Shown piece by piece: positions 22,212 through 33,540 of a stretch of 64,000 bases of DNA. Under the pieces are notes generated by a model, which was not told the DNA's origin, made no database searches, and saw only the letters and a list, made by a program, of their open reading frames with translations. Position 1 is the stretch's first letter. The number at the start of each line of letters is the position of its first letter. Origin of the DNA: Luzula sylvatica (Eukaryota; Streptophyta; Magnoliopsida; Poales; Juncaceae); assembly GCA_946800325.1 (NCBI GenBank), contig OX326958.1, forward strand, positions 2,800,001 through 2,864,000. The letters run 5' to 3'. Made by a program: the position numbers and the translations under genes.

Positions 22212-23054
22212 TCCCTCCGTGAATACATCGGCAAGTTGATCTTTGCTATTTAGATATTTGACAAATAAGAGTTGTGAAATCGTCAATGGGTTCATAGCCT
22301 AGTTGATTGAGAGATTGACACGAAAAATCATATACTGCGAAAGATCGTGAGTTCAAGTCTCATTGACATCAATGGATGAAGAACCACTTAGTTTTTTCCA
22401 TTTATTAAAAAAAAAAACTTTGAAGTCGCAAGGTCTCGAACAAAATGAAAAACAATTTTTGTATGTTTTGTTCAAGCATTTGGCTCCGTTCACTCATTTC
22501 AACCCAACACTCCAATTTCACAGTAATTGTAAGTCCGTTCGGATTTACAAAAAAAAAAACATAATTCTTATTATTCATAACAATAATAAGATCTCAGTGT
22601 GTTTAATTGCATGAACACGCAATAAACGCTCCAACATAAAATGAATCATTCCACAACTCAACAGGTCGGGTCCATCTGTACCAAAATTGAAGCCTCCGCT
22701 TCGGGTCCGGGTACAAAAAAAAAGTTACGTAATATAATTCATAAAATTTGGTGTCCATTATAAAATATTTGGGGTCCATTTTAATAAATTACATAGTATA
22801 ATAAAAAAAAATAAGGTCCATTATAAAAAAAACTTGAGTTAGATTTATGATTTGGTTTATGGTGCCTTAAATTCTTGGTCCGGCCCTGCAACTCAAAACA
22901 TAGCATGTCAAGTATTAATTCCTTCTTAAACAACAATTGTCAAGTATTCCTTCTTCTTCAACAATTGACATATGCTTAGGCAAGTGTGAGATTTGATAGT
23001 TGATGGTCTGAATTGATTCAACCTCAACAAGCCTGCCTCTGAATATACCAATGC
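22212..23054. repeat. Flank containing dispersed duplicated segment, copy 2 of 3, and a tRNA-like relic
   Basis: Positions 22420-22645 repeat the words of 13795-13990 and 26770-27010. At 22300-22362 an A-box-like CTAGTTGATTGAGAG and a B-box-like GAGTTCAAGTCTC are spaced as in a tRNA-derived SINE head. Nothing else is supported. Confidence 0.4.
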
Positions 23055-23665
23055 GTAGCCAGTTATGTTGCGCGGATACAGATACGGATATCATATTCGA
23101 TACAATACGGATACGGCGATAAAATAATTATAAAAAAAATCATGGATACGAATACAGCTATATAATTATTATTTTAATATATTTATATTATATATAAATA
23201 TTAAATTAATAATTTTTTAATATAAAATATCACGACAATAAATAAAACCAATCAAATAATACAAATATCATAAAAGTATCATAAACTTATTCTAGAAGTA
23301 TCCTAGAACTAATATAGAAGTATCATATATAATTTATTTGAAAATATTATGATCTAAAGCATATAATGAATTGAAGTATCATAAATGCAGCATCACAACC
23401 ATATCATGTAAGTACCTCAGCCGTATCCCGTATTCTAGCTGTATCTTAAAAAAATAAATATTAAAATATCTGGATACGCCATTGAAGGGAATTCACCCGA
23501 CCCCGAGCCCCGCGCAGCGGAAGTGAGGGCCCGGTCCGGTTCCCAAAACCCGAGATCACGCTTTGATTCCGAGAGTACGATCCAAAGAAGGATAGTCAAT
23601 TACCTGTGCAAAATTGATTGCACTCGAAGGGTTGATTACATTTCCTACTTTCTCCTGTCACGTTG

Positions 23666-24709
23666 TGAAGGAAATACAGTTTCAGGATCAACCGTAAAAG
23701 TGTACACAAGGATAAACGAATGTATGCGTACATTCGTGGTCATATCTTTCAGTAGGAAAATCCAATTTGAATGGTTCATATTGCGTTAGATAGATAATAA
23801 GATTATCTACAACCTTCATATAGAAATATACTTCATATGAACGAAGTATCAGTGTCGTTTCTATGAAATACCGAAAGGGTACAACAGTATGACATACAGT
23901 TAGTAAAACAGTTATAACTTTTGCATACGAACTCCAATTAGGCCAGGCCAAATTGGGTCGTGTAGAAAATAATATTATCTACAACTTTCCTGTTGGTTGA
24001 TTTTCTGTCAGAGGAATTTATCAATTTCGTATGGACAGAATACTGGACAGATTCATGCAACTTTCTGTGTGAAATAGTGTATATTGGATATGCATGTCTT
24101 TTGGCCAATCCTAATCCTATGTGATATAAATAGGATGTTTCTCTCTCTCTCTCTGGTCAATCCAGATGTAAATTCATTCAGAATATTCAGAATATTCCAG
24201 AAATATTGAGAGACATCTTTCTATTGAGTGAAAGGGTGTAAAGAGAGAGAACCGAGAAAAACAGTTTTTCCGGAGAAGAGAATCAATCGATCAAGCAAGT
24301 TCGCCGGTGCATCGTCTAGGCAGGTGCATCCGCGACCGACGAACTCCGACTCACGGTGGATACAAGTAGAGGAGCGACACTTGTGGCTCTTCGATTGTGA
24401 TCAACTCGAGGGAGAGAAAGAACGGTCAAAGACGGTGGAAGTGCTTGGACGTGGAACGCACGGAAACAACCGGAGGAACGTCAAGACGGTGGGAGACGTG
24501 TGATACCGGACGCACGTGCTAGTCACCAACGTGACTGGAGAAAAAAGGAAGAGCGATCAACCCTTCGTGCGTGATCAATTTCACGCTGGTAATCGTCTAT
24601 CCTTCTATTGTATCGTACCCTCGAAGTCATGGCGTGATCTTGGATTTAGGGAACCGGACCGGGCCTTCATTTCCGCTGCGCGGGCCCGGGGACGGATGAA
24701 TTCCCAACA
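23666..24709 (+). mobile_element. Solo LTR nested inside another LTR of the same family
   Basis: It begins TGAAGGAAATACAG and ends CCCAACA, in the opposite polarity to its host LTR. The perfect 5-bp target duplication CGTTG lies at 23661-23665 and 24710-24714. At 1044 bp it is close to the length of the LTR at 5413-6424. No internal sequence remains. Confidence 0.88.
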
Positions 24710-25099
24710 CGTTGGTGACTAGTCGTGCGTCCCACGCCCACACGTCTCCTACCAATTCGTTGACGATAAACACGTCTCCGGTTTGATCACAACAAGAGCC
24801 ACAAGTGTCGCTCCTCTACCTCGGTCGCGGGTGCAACAGCCTAGACGATGCACCGGCGAACTTGCTTGAATTTGTTCGATTCTCTAGACGGAGAAAACTC
24901 CTTTTCTCCTTCTTTCTCTTTCTCTCTTTATTCACACTCTTTCAACGCCTTGATAGAATGAATTGCTTAGATTAGATTACTTCAGGAGAGAGAAAACATC
25001 ATATTTATATGTCATAGGATAAGGACACCCAAAAGACACATATTGGACACACCAACTCGTGTGTATCAAAATCTGTCAGAAAACAGCTTTTATCACTCT

Positions 25100-25304
25100 A
25101 GCGTCATGACGCAAGATATGGTGCGTCATGACGCACGAGTGCCAATTTGCCTCTGGAGAAATTACACACCCCAGAGTCATGGCGCATCATATTGTGCGTC
25201 ATGACGCACGAGTGTAAAATCTTGGATTTGGCTAAGTCCACAATTGTTGTAGACTACATACACTAGGTACGTCACGACGCACGATATGGTGCGTCCTGGC
25301 GCAC
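25100..25304. repeat. Palindromic GTGCGTCATGACGCAC repeats in LTR
   Basis: Three diverged units (about 25100-25136, 25172-25209, 25267-25304). Each holds paired copies of a palindrome built on GCGTCATGACGC. The perfect 16-bp form GTGCGTCATGACGCAC occurs at 25121-25136 and 25194-25209. The other LTR copies in this window lack it. TGACG is the core word bound by TGA-type bZIP factors. Confidence 0.8.
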
Positions 25305-25512
25305 AGAGTATTTTCTGCCAATTCTGCACAATCATATTGTGCATTCATCCGTTTTCTCGAACGCGTACGTTCGTGTGTCTTTGTACGTACTCTTTTACCG
25401 TTGATCCAAAACTGTATTTCCTTCAGCCACATGGCGTATCCAATACGTATTTATATTGTATACACGTATCCTCATGATACTTCTGCATTTTTGAAATATC
25501 CACATAACACAG

Positions 25513-26118
25513 GTAGCAAGCTTTTTCACAAATACGGATTTGGTCCAATATTTTGTTCATCACAATAGAGTGGACTCATGTGATCCCACATCTATTAATG
25601 TTAAATCGTCAACACATCAAGGAAACTTTTTAAAGTTTGGGAGACATAATATATGACCTCTTTTTATTAATAAAATGTAAGTATACAACCTTAAAATTCT
25701 TTGCAAGCTTTTCACAAATACGGATTTGGCCAAGTATACAACATATATAAGAACAATAAGGATGGAGATATTTTGATTGTTTGTATTTATGTGAATGATT
25801 TGATATTCACGGACAACAATCCACGTATGTTTGAAGAATTCAAACGATCAATTGCTAGAGAATTTGAGATGACCAATATTAATCTCATGTCTTTCTATCT
25901 TGGGATCAAAGTCAAGCAAACAGAAGAAAAGAATACTCATTTTTCAAGAAAGTTTCGTTAAAGATATTTTTAAGAAGCTCAAGATGAAAAATTGTCAATC
26001 GATAGCTACTCCCGTCGAAACTGGATTAAATTTGTCCAAGCACGAAGAAGAAGATCTTGTAAGCCCATGTACCTACAAAAGTGTAGTTGATAGTTTGAGG
26101 TACTTAACTTGTACGTGA
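25513..26118 (+). pseudogene. Copia reverse-transcriptase relic
   Basis: From 25701 the plus strand encodes QAFHKYGFGQ, DGDILIVCIYVNDLIFTDNN and REFEMTNINLMSFYLGIKV. This is the Copia reverse-transcriptase region around the YVDD box, here YVND. After a frameshift near 25950 it continues FQESFVKDIFKKLKM and CQSIATPVETGLNLSK. The first block's opening words also occur about 190 bases earlier (25516-25545), so a small duplication or insertion split the gene. Non-functional. Confidence 0.85.
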
Positions 26119-26760
26119 CCGGATATTTTTTTTGGAGTCGATCTTGTGAGCCGATTCATGGAGAAACCAACCGAGACGCTGAAGGTGTAGTGTCTTACGC
26201 CTATGTAATAGTTACGAATGCTTATGTAATGCAACATTATTTATTCAGTAGAAAATTCTTATCAGTATTATTATTAAGTGTATTTCGGTTTTTATTTTAA
26301 GCTTGAAAAGAAACATTGAATGACAATCTTGATCATATCATCAAAATACGTGACTTTAGATAGTGAAATTATGAATCGAAATAGATGGCATTCTAAATGA
26401 AGTCTCTGGTAGTACATAGGATGTTTGTGCTGACCATGGATACTGGTAATCAAGTTTGGTTGACCACCACATGGGAATATGCATGTTTATTGTCATCAGC
26501 GATTCCCATAATAGATAGTCTGATAAATCCTACGACATGAGGTTGTCATGAATTCCTGTCTGTAGAGCTTCATGTTTTGATACATTTTATGTCATCGTGA
26601 CAGAAGATTGATAGGATGTTGCAGGGCATGAAGTGAAGCACGGCGAGTAATGTGAGCAACCAAGACGGAATTTGTTCTCCTTTCAGAGGGAGATGTCTTT
26701 TGGCCACCCGTTGAATTGAAACTGAGAAAATGCATGGATATATGAGTTGTCGGCAAATTG
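26119..26760. other. Intergenic stretch, nothing recognised
   Basis: Possibly further Copia-derived sequence after the reverse-transcriptase relic, but no conserved motif is visible in any frame. Confidence 0.35.
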
Positions 26761-26769
26761 ATATTTGAC

Positions 26770-27010
26770 TAATAAGCGCTTTGAAGTCACAAGGTATCGA
26801 ACAAAATAAAAATCAATTTCGATTCGTTTTGTTCAGGCATTAGCCTTTGTCATTCGTTTCAAGGCCAATGCCACAATTTCACTGAAATTGTAAGTCCGGT
26901 GTTAAAATAAACACAATTCTTATTATTCATAAAAATATTTTATAAGATTTCAAAATAAATGCTCTAAAAGAAATTTAATCATTCCTAAACTCAAAACCCA
27001 ACCAAAATAA
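26770..27010. repeat. Dispersed duplicated segment, copy 3 of 3
   Basis: Repeats the word order of 22420-22645 and 13795-13990 (GAAGTC[AG]CAAGGT, TTTTGTTCA, CACAATTCTTATTATTCATAA, CTCTAAAAGAAATT). Confidence 0.65.
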
Positions 27011-27472
27011 TGAAAAAAAATGAAAATATAATTACGCACAGACAATAATATGTAACTTAATTAGTTTTACCTTCGAGAGTGTCATGCTTCGATTCATACT
27101 TTAATATCTCAGTTGGTTAGAACTTCGTGTGGATAACGTATTATAAATGGAAGGTAAAACAACATAAAAAAAAAATAGAGGAGTGATGTATGTCTCTAGT
27201 ACTCTCCCCAAATTCTTGATGACATGACATGATTTTTAAAATTTGATTTTACAAATTAATTTAGGATTTGACATCTTAGTTTATGATTTAATTAATATTT
27301 TATTTAATTGTCAAATCATATATTAATGTATTAAAGATTAATGTGTTAACTCATATTCACGTCATCAAGAATTGTGGGAGAGTATACTAGGAGATATTCA
27401 ACATTTTCCTAAAAAATATGGAGAGATAAGCTATTATCATTAGACTGAAAGTTGTGTGCACAAATAATTAAC
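27011..27472. other. AT-rich intergenic stretch
   Basis: Contains TCAGTTGGTTAGAAC near 27112, which resembles a tRNA A box, but no matching B box follows. No gene seen. Confidence 0.35.
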
Positions 27473-27488
27473 ATAAATCATGTTTATA

Positions 27489-29583
27489 TATAATACACTA
27501 GCATTACCCCCGCGCAATTGCGCGGGGCTGTTCGGGTTTATAAGTAATGTAGTTGAAAAAAAATTGTTGTTCGTTTTGTGTATGTGACTTTCTTTTTGTA
27601 ATCATTATTATATGTGTCATTTAGTGTGTTGTGTGCGAGTGAAATTTTGTAGCAAAAATCGTTTGAAAATTTTAAGAGCCGGATTTCTTGAATAATTCAA
27701 ACGGTTATTGCTAAAAAAATTATCTATATTTTATACTTCATAAGTAAAATAAGGAAAAAGAACGAATGAGTCGTCATGAAATTTATTAAGAACATAATAG
27801 TTCAGAAAACATTGCTGAAAAAAATAGTGTTTTTAATTTCACAAATCTTTAATTTCGCTACATATTTAGTACAAATATTTTTCGTCCTTTGTGTGGTCAG
27901 CCAACAACAAAGTTTGACGATGTCATCGCTAACCGTTTCGTTCGAATCTTTAATTTAAATTATGTCATGATTATTCGCACATCCATGATTTGGTATATTT
28001 TTAACCCCCTAATTTTTTTTGGATATTATAAAAAATTCTCTATCTTTTCGTAAACTCCCAAAAAAAAAAACTTTTTACCAAACTTTTATTTTAAAATACT
28101 CCTTATGGATGATATTAATTTTTTTTTTTCCAAAATACCCTCCAAATCTCATATGTAATAATTAAAACTTATTTTTGTTATTTTTTATTAATTTTAAGAA
28201 AATTCATAAACACTTCTTAACACGTAGTGATTTAAAAAAATTTAAATTATTACATATTTTGTTTATATAATTTTAATATTACATTCTTTATTCATAAAAA
28301 AACTAACATTAAATGATAATAAATAAACACCTTGCAAATATATTCATAGAAAATATCTATTTAAACATCTATTTTTTATTTTAGTTTTCTTTTTATGTAT
28401 TTTTTAATAGTTTTGTGATATTTTATTTTTAAATATTTGCAAGATGTTCTTTTATTAATATTGTTCAACTTGTTATAATTTTATTTTAGTTTTTCAAGAA
28501 AAATAATAAAGGACCAAAATGTAAATTTTAAAACTTCGGAGGACAAAAATGCAAATATAAAGGACCAAAATGTGAAAAAAGGACAAAAATATAATTTTTT
28601 TAAAAAAATATGACCAATTTGAGGCCCCTGGACTAAAATGTAAATTTCAAAACTTCGAAGGGCCAAAATGCAAATATAAAGGACCAAAATGAGGAAAAAA
28701 AGGACCAAAATGTAAATTTTTTTCAAAAAAAGGACCAATTTGTAAATAAAAAAGGACCAAAATGTAAATTTTTTTCGAAAAAAGGACCAATTTGTAAATC
28801 AGAAAGGACCAAAATGTAAAAAAAATATTTTTTTTTACAAATAGATCCCTGGTGACGTGGCTGCACCAGGCAAGAAAATAATAAAGGACCAATAATGAAG
28901 GACCAAAATGCAAATATAAAGGACCGAAATGTGATAAAAAATGATCAAAATGTAATTTGTTTTAAAAAACAGGACCAATTTGAGGCCCCTGGACCAAAAT
29001 GTGAATATTAAAATTTCGAAGGACCAAAATGCAAATATAGAGGACCAAAATGTAAAAAAGAAGGACCAAAATGTAATTTTTTTGTTAAAAAAGGACCAAT
29101 TTGTAAATCAAAAAGGACCAAAATGTAAAAAAAATATTTTTTTTTACAAATAGACCCCTGGTGACGTGGCTGCCTGGACTAAAATGTAAATTTCAAAACT
29201 TCGAAGGGCCAAAATGCAAATATAAAGGACCAAAATGTAAAAAAAAGGATCAAAATGTAATTTTTTTTCGAAAAAAGGACCTAAATGCAAATATAAAGGA
29301 CCGAAATGTGATAAAGAAGGACCAAAATGTAATTTTTTTTAAAAAACAGGACCAATTTGAGGCCCCTGGACCAAAATGTGAATATTAAAACTTCGAAGGA
29401 CCAAAATGCAAATATAAAGGACCAAAATGTAAAACAAAAGGACCAAAATGTAATTTTTTTTTTTAAAAAGGACCAATTTGTAAATCAAAAAGGACCAAAA
29501 TATAAAAAAAAAAAAAAAATTTACGAATAGGCCCCTGGTGACGTGGCTGCACCAGGAGGCAGCAAATCCCCTTGCATTAGTAT
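27489..29583 (-). mobile_element. Helitron-like element with multiplied 5' region
   Basis: On the minus strand the 3' end has the palindrome CCCCGCGCAATTGCGCGGGG (27508-27527), then CTAGT at 27497-27501. Positions 28000-28490 are the inverse of the Helitron body at 15330-15850. From 28500 to 29515 an array of GGACCAAAATGTAAA-type units is organised in three larger units. Each larger unit ends in CCCCTGGTGACGTGGCTGC (about 28845, 29153, 29533; the first copy has ATCCCTGG). A 16-bp direct repeat, ATAAATCATGTTTATA, flanks the whole (27473-27488 and 29584-29599). No Rep/helicase gene. Confidence 0.65.
28500..29515. repeat. GGACCAAAATG minisatellite array
   Basis: Dozens of variant units of the form AAAGGACCAAAATGTAAATTT, grouped into larger repeats of about 360-380 bp that start at TTTGAGGCCCCTGGAC (28618, 28978, 29356). 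The short proteins predicted from it are artefacts. Confidence 0.85.
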
Positions 29584-29599
29584 ATAAATCATGTTTATA

Positions 29600-31330
29600 C
29601 AATCAAACATTATAATAAAATTCATAAAAAAAATATAGGAAATCATTCAAAATTTAAAACTCACCAAACATCCTCTAGTTCGCTTAAACATTTTATTCCT
29701 CGGAGCAAAACCAATCATAAGGAAAATGTTTTTTCTATTCTACTAAACTTCCACATTTTCTTTCATTTGGAGTGAAATCAGGGACATACAATATTTTTCC
29801 CAGAAGAAAGAACTTAAAACGGACTGATTTTTTTGTGAACGTTCTTCATGATTGGATGATTCTACACGGTCATTTCTTAATTGGATGGACAAGATTGCAA
29901 GTTAAAAGTCAATCTGACGATTCATATTTATCAAGGTATTTTGATGCACGATGAAAGAAAGGGTATTTACCCTTTACCCTCCTTTTAAATTGACAATACC
30001 AAAGTTTTGCCACGTATATCATCTATTCACCATCCGATTTATAGATTTATTCTCCAAATCCGAGACATCCAATTTTTTTACCTTCGGAAAGAGATCAAAT
30101 CATACTTCTTTTCGGTGGGGGCACCGTACATCATGCTTCCACCCATTCCTCCACCATGCCATCGCCATACCTCAATGAGAATGCATTCCTTCACCCTGCA
30201 CCTTCAACAGAGAGAGTAACAACCCATTGCCTCTTCTAGGTTTGTCTCAAGAACCATCCTGCCAAGAGAGTGAAAGAGAGCAGATCGTCGAGGGGCACCC
30301 AACTAGCACCCAAATAAAGGTGTTTATCGCCAGCACCCAACTAGAGGTGTTTGTTATAATGCCTCAGTAAGCTAATTTTCAGTTCGGCAAGGCCCAAGAT
30401 GACAAAGCGATGACAAATACACACAAGGTGCTTGTTATAATGCCTCAATCAACTTCGCAGGAGTGAGGAGGCGACAGGCCATGAATACACACAAGGTGTT
30501 TGTTATAATGCCTCAATCAATTTGAGTAAGCTAATTTTAGTATGTTTGAACTATTATACTAATTACCATGACTTAATTTTATTTATTGTTTGTAATTTCT
30601 TGTTTTAGTTGGACATTCAGTTTTGGAACAAGAGAAAACAAACAAAAAATCAATGATGCATAGCAATACCGGTAAGCTAAATTGTAACGTCACTTTTGAA
30701 ACCTTCTCCTCTTATAATCGTGCACAGGTTCACAATTACCGAATTAACCTCAATTTATTTTTAATTATGTGAATCTATAGGGGTCAGAGAATAAATAGTC
30801 CTCAGCATTGTTGCATAAAGCACCCTTTGTACCATCCAGCTCACCCAAGAGCTGGTGGTGAACTATTGAAACTTGAAATGGGTATATGTCATATTATTTA
30901 TGTTTTGTATGGGATATCCAGGATATTTCTCATTTTGAAGGTGTATATGTGAAATTGAGCCTAAATGGAAATATTAATAAAATAATACAAACTTTGTCAT
31001 TATTATAATTATTTTTAATTAATGATATATAAATAATAACAGGTAAGAAAATTAATATTTTTTAAAGACGATACTCACATTTAAATCGAGGATAAAGGAT
31101 TTGTTGTACCCTTGTCTTGCCACGTTGCGAGAAATATTTTTTAAAGGAGACAAAAAATTCCGGAGATAGAAAATTTGCAAATCCGTTCTCAGATTCCGTT
31201 CGATTTTGTAACCAAATGATTTACATTTTTTAAATTCCGGAGAATCACCCTTCTTTCATTTGGAGGAAAATTCATTTGACAAATATAGGAAATCCATCCA
31301 TATTTCTTCTTGTTTCTTCCAGGAGAGGTG
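29600..31330. other. Intergenic stretch with a short repeated motif
   Basis: The only structure seen is a motif near AAGGTGTTTGTTATAATGCC found three to four times at about 30318-30505, twice preceded by AATACACAC. Small open frames at 29951-30219 have no recognisable family. CT/AG-rich leader-like sequence near 30220-30290 hints at an old 5' leader, but no coding exon follows. Confidence 0.35.
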
Positions 31331-31339
31331 GAGTAGGGT

Positions 31340-31583
31340 AATTTTCATTTTAGTCCCTTATATCTTCATTTTTCAATTTTGATTTTTTTTTGGTAAATTT
31401 TCTTTTTAGCCCCCTTATTTCTTCATTTTTCAATCTTGATCTTTTTTGGGGTAAATTTCTCTTTTAGCCCATTATATTTTTATTTTTCAATTTTGATCCT
31501 TTTTTGGTAATTTTTCTTTTTACCTTATTTTTTCCTCCTTTTTCGATTTTGGCCCGTGCAATTGCGCGGGAAATAAAGCTAGT
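31340..31583 (+). mobile_element. Helitron-like 3' end with TTTTAGCCC array
   Basis: Three to four diverged units (TTTTTAGCCC...TTTTTCAATTTTGATC) lead to the hairpin CCCGTGCAATTGCGCGGG (31553-31570) and CTAGT (31579-31583). Same hairpin family as at 16018 and 27508. The 5' end is not found. Confidence 0.65.
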
Positions 31584-31689
31584 TATAACCGAATCAAATA
31601 GGATGATTCTAGATTACCCTTATTTTTCTCAAATGATATACAGATTTTAAATAAAAAAATATTGAACAAATTTCATTTCCTTGTTAAGG

Positions 31690-33540
31690 TCATTCATAAA
31701 TAGAAAACAAATCATTATTCACATATTAAAAAAACTAATTAGTTAAAACTTATATCCAAATAATTTTCTCATTCATAACCGTCTCGACTTCCCTCCTTTC
31801 TACGATGATAGTCGAAGGTGGTCAAATGGACAAAAAATTGTTAAGTTTTTCCTACTTAGATCTTTGATGTAAATATATGGATTATTTTATTTATTTATTT
31901 ATTTGCTGTAAAATCGAGCTAGGCTATTTGCCTGCTCAAAAACTTATCCAAAATGTTATTTTAAAAATGATGTATTATAGGATTATCCAAATAGCTTTTG
32001 TTTATTTTACATGTACCTTTTAGGTATTCTTATAACAAATTGATTATTTTCCGTTAACCATCATCAGGCTCTTCACACCAACTGCATGTTTTTGAATCAC
32101 ATGTTTTCGATTTTTTTTCAATTATAATAGAGCTTTTCGAGATAACACAAATGAATATTAAAACTTATAACAACCACACACAAAACACTAAGCAGAGACA
32201 TTGAAAAAATAAAAACAAGATTGCAATATATAAAATCGTCTATTTACGGTTGCTCATATTCTCAATAAGCTCGGTGAGAACAGAAGGGCAACTTCGAGTC
32301 ATATGTTCGAATCCATCAGTTTTCATTACCAAAGCCAGAATATCCGCAGAGGAAACGAATTCGAAACATGAAGCTTTAAGATGAGAACAATTGTGCTGCT
32401 CGGCCAAGGTTAATGTTGTCGCAAAGTTGTTCACTTCAATGTTTTGCGATAACTTATTTTCGCAAATTATCTTCAATCTCTCTACTTCATATCGATCAGA
32501 AGCTACAAGTAAATGCTGATACATTAATGTATCATCCTCCTCTTCGAATTGGGGCAATGAATCCGAATATATGAAATGGAGAAAAACCTTAAAAACCTCG
32601 GGTTTAATATCATCGAGTTTAATGCTTTTGCGCCCTTTTTCACTCATCAGACCAAAAAATTGAGCACGGAAAACATTCGATCTAGCTGCAAGCAACCATT
32701 TATGCGCATTGAACAGTTCTCCGCTTACATCAAAAGTTACATCGGCCCCCTCGCCAGTCTCCAAGAGGTAACAAAGATGCTTGTCCAAGTTTGAAGCTGG
32801 CACTATAACTGGTTCAGAATTCATCAACTCCAGGTAAGATTTTTTGACAACCGTAACTGTGCACATGATCGTAAAACTATCGTTGTTGAGATAATCTGAT
32901 GTCTCAAATTTACATTTTTTCATGAATGTTCTATAACCCCAACTCGGCCTAGAATCGTCATGAAAGGTGCGTATATCACTAAATAGGGAGCTCAATGGAC
33001 ATGGTTCTCCAATTCGATTAAGCAGAGTGAACTTGAATCGAGCTTTCGCCTCTTTTGCCACACTTTCAAGCTTAAGGAAGAAAGATAGGTGATCTTTGCT
33101 CTCCTCGCTATATCCATCCGGATAGAATCTGATAACCCAAGCATATCCTCCGACCATAAAAGTTGCTGATGTAACAAATTTGCCGATACCGATCCCCTTA
33201 TTGTAGGAATAATCGGTAACCTTGAACTTGTGGGATCCAGCCACTTTTTCTGTCAACAATGTTGATGCAGTCTCCGATTCATACTGTTGAAGCCTAGATG
33301 AATTGGTCGTCATGTTCGATAGATTTTTGTTGCGAAAAAGGATATATATTTAAATGTTATTTTTAGGTGTTATGTAAATTTCATCTACTCCTTTTGAATT
33401 TATAAGTCAGTAGTGCAGTGCATAAATAAATATAGGTTCTATGAACCTTGAGGCATTCATGATTCATTCATGAACAATGAAAACAATTAATCGCGAGCTC
33501 TTCGATTGAATAACATCTTGTGGTAAGAGTTGCCAAACAA
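31690..33540. repeat. Segmental duplication block D (carries MATH-BTB gene 3)
   Basis: Both flanks of the gene match those of paralogue 1 (10130-10536 and 11608-11790), but the LINE fragment and Helitron-like terminus further left are absent. It is the most diverged of the gene-bearing copies in its flanks. Confidence 0.75.
32240..33313 (-). CDS. BPM-type MATH-BTB protein (paralogue 3)
   Basis: An intronless gene for 357 aa with MATH (about 24-153), BTB (about 188-301) and the C-terminal helical region ending SCPSVLTELIENMSNRK. It is intact and starts at MTTNSSRLQQ. Its MATH domain differs from the other two in a cluster at residues 107-134, where W125-G-Y127-R-T-F replaces WGIGKF and FHDDSRPS replaces FASNSTPE. 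This is the part that lines the substrate groove in MATH proteins. The BTB domain is almost the same as paralogue 2. Expected role: CUL3 substrate adaptor, possibly with different substrates from the other two. It is the member nearest to the ERF gene at 37068. Confidence 0.93.
   Translation of the reverse strand: MTTNSSRLQQYESETASTLLTEKVAGSHKFKVTDYSYNKGIGIGKFVTSATFMVGGYAWVIRFYPDGYSEESKDHLSFFLKLESVAKEAKARFKFTLLNRIGEPCPLSSLFSDIRTFHDDSRPSWGYRTFMKKCKFETSDYLNNDSFTIMCTVTVVKKSYLELMNSEPVIVPASNLDKHLCYLLETGEGADVTFDVSGELFNAHKWLLAARSNVFRAQFFGLMSEKGRKSIKLDDIKPEVFKVFLHFIYSDSLPQFEEEDDTLMYQHLLVASDRYEVERLKIICENKLSQNIEVNNFATTLTLAEQHNCSHLKASCFEFVSSADILALVMKTDGFEHMTRSCPSVLTELIENMSNRK

Larger units (their letters stand above)
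23483..25425 (-). mobile_element. Solo LTR of the Copia 1 family, split by a second solo LTR
   Basis: Relative to the plus strand it begins TGAAGGGAATTCACCCG and ends GTATTTCCTTCA. This is the same polarity as the LTR at 5413-6424, so the retroelement sense is minus. The flanks GCCAT (23478-23482) and GCCAC (25426-25430) are a 5-bp target duplication with one mismatch. No internal retroelement sequence is present, so it is a solo LTR made by recombination. Its interior is interrupted at 23666-24709. Confidence 0.82.
23063..25512. mobile_element. hAT-like element hosting nested solo LTRs
   Basis: The left end TTATGTTGCGCGGATAC and the inverse of the right end, CTGTGTTATGTGGATAT, align over 17 bp with only transition differences. 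The flanks are GTAGCCAG (23055-23062) and GTAGCAAG (25513-25520), an 8-bp duplication with one change. Subterminal sequence is rich in GGATACG words. Without the LTR insertions the element is about 500 bp. Confidence 0.75.

Noticed and set aside
25100..25304. CRISPR-like spaced palindromes
   Set aside because: Only three diverged units within an LTR of a plant retroelement. Unit spacing and context do not fit a CRISPR array.
28481..29602. Short frames rich in F, I, L and W
   Set aside because: They are translations of the GGACCAAAATG array and not genes.
29951..30219. Two overlapping frames of 70-75 aa
   Set aside because: No recognisable domain, no paralogue in the window and no splice context.
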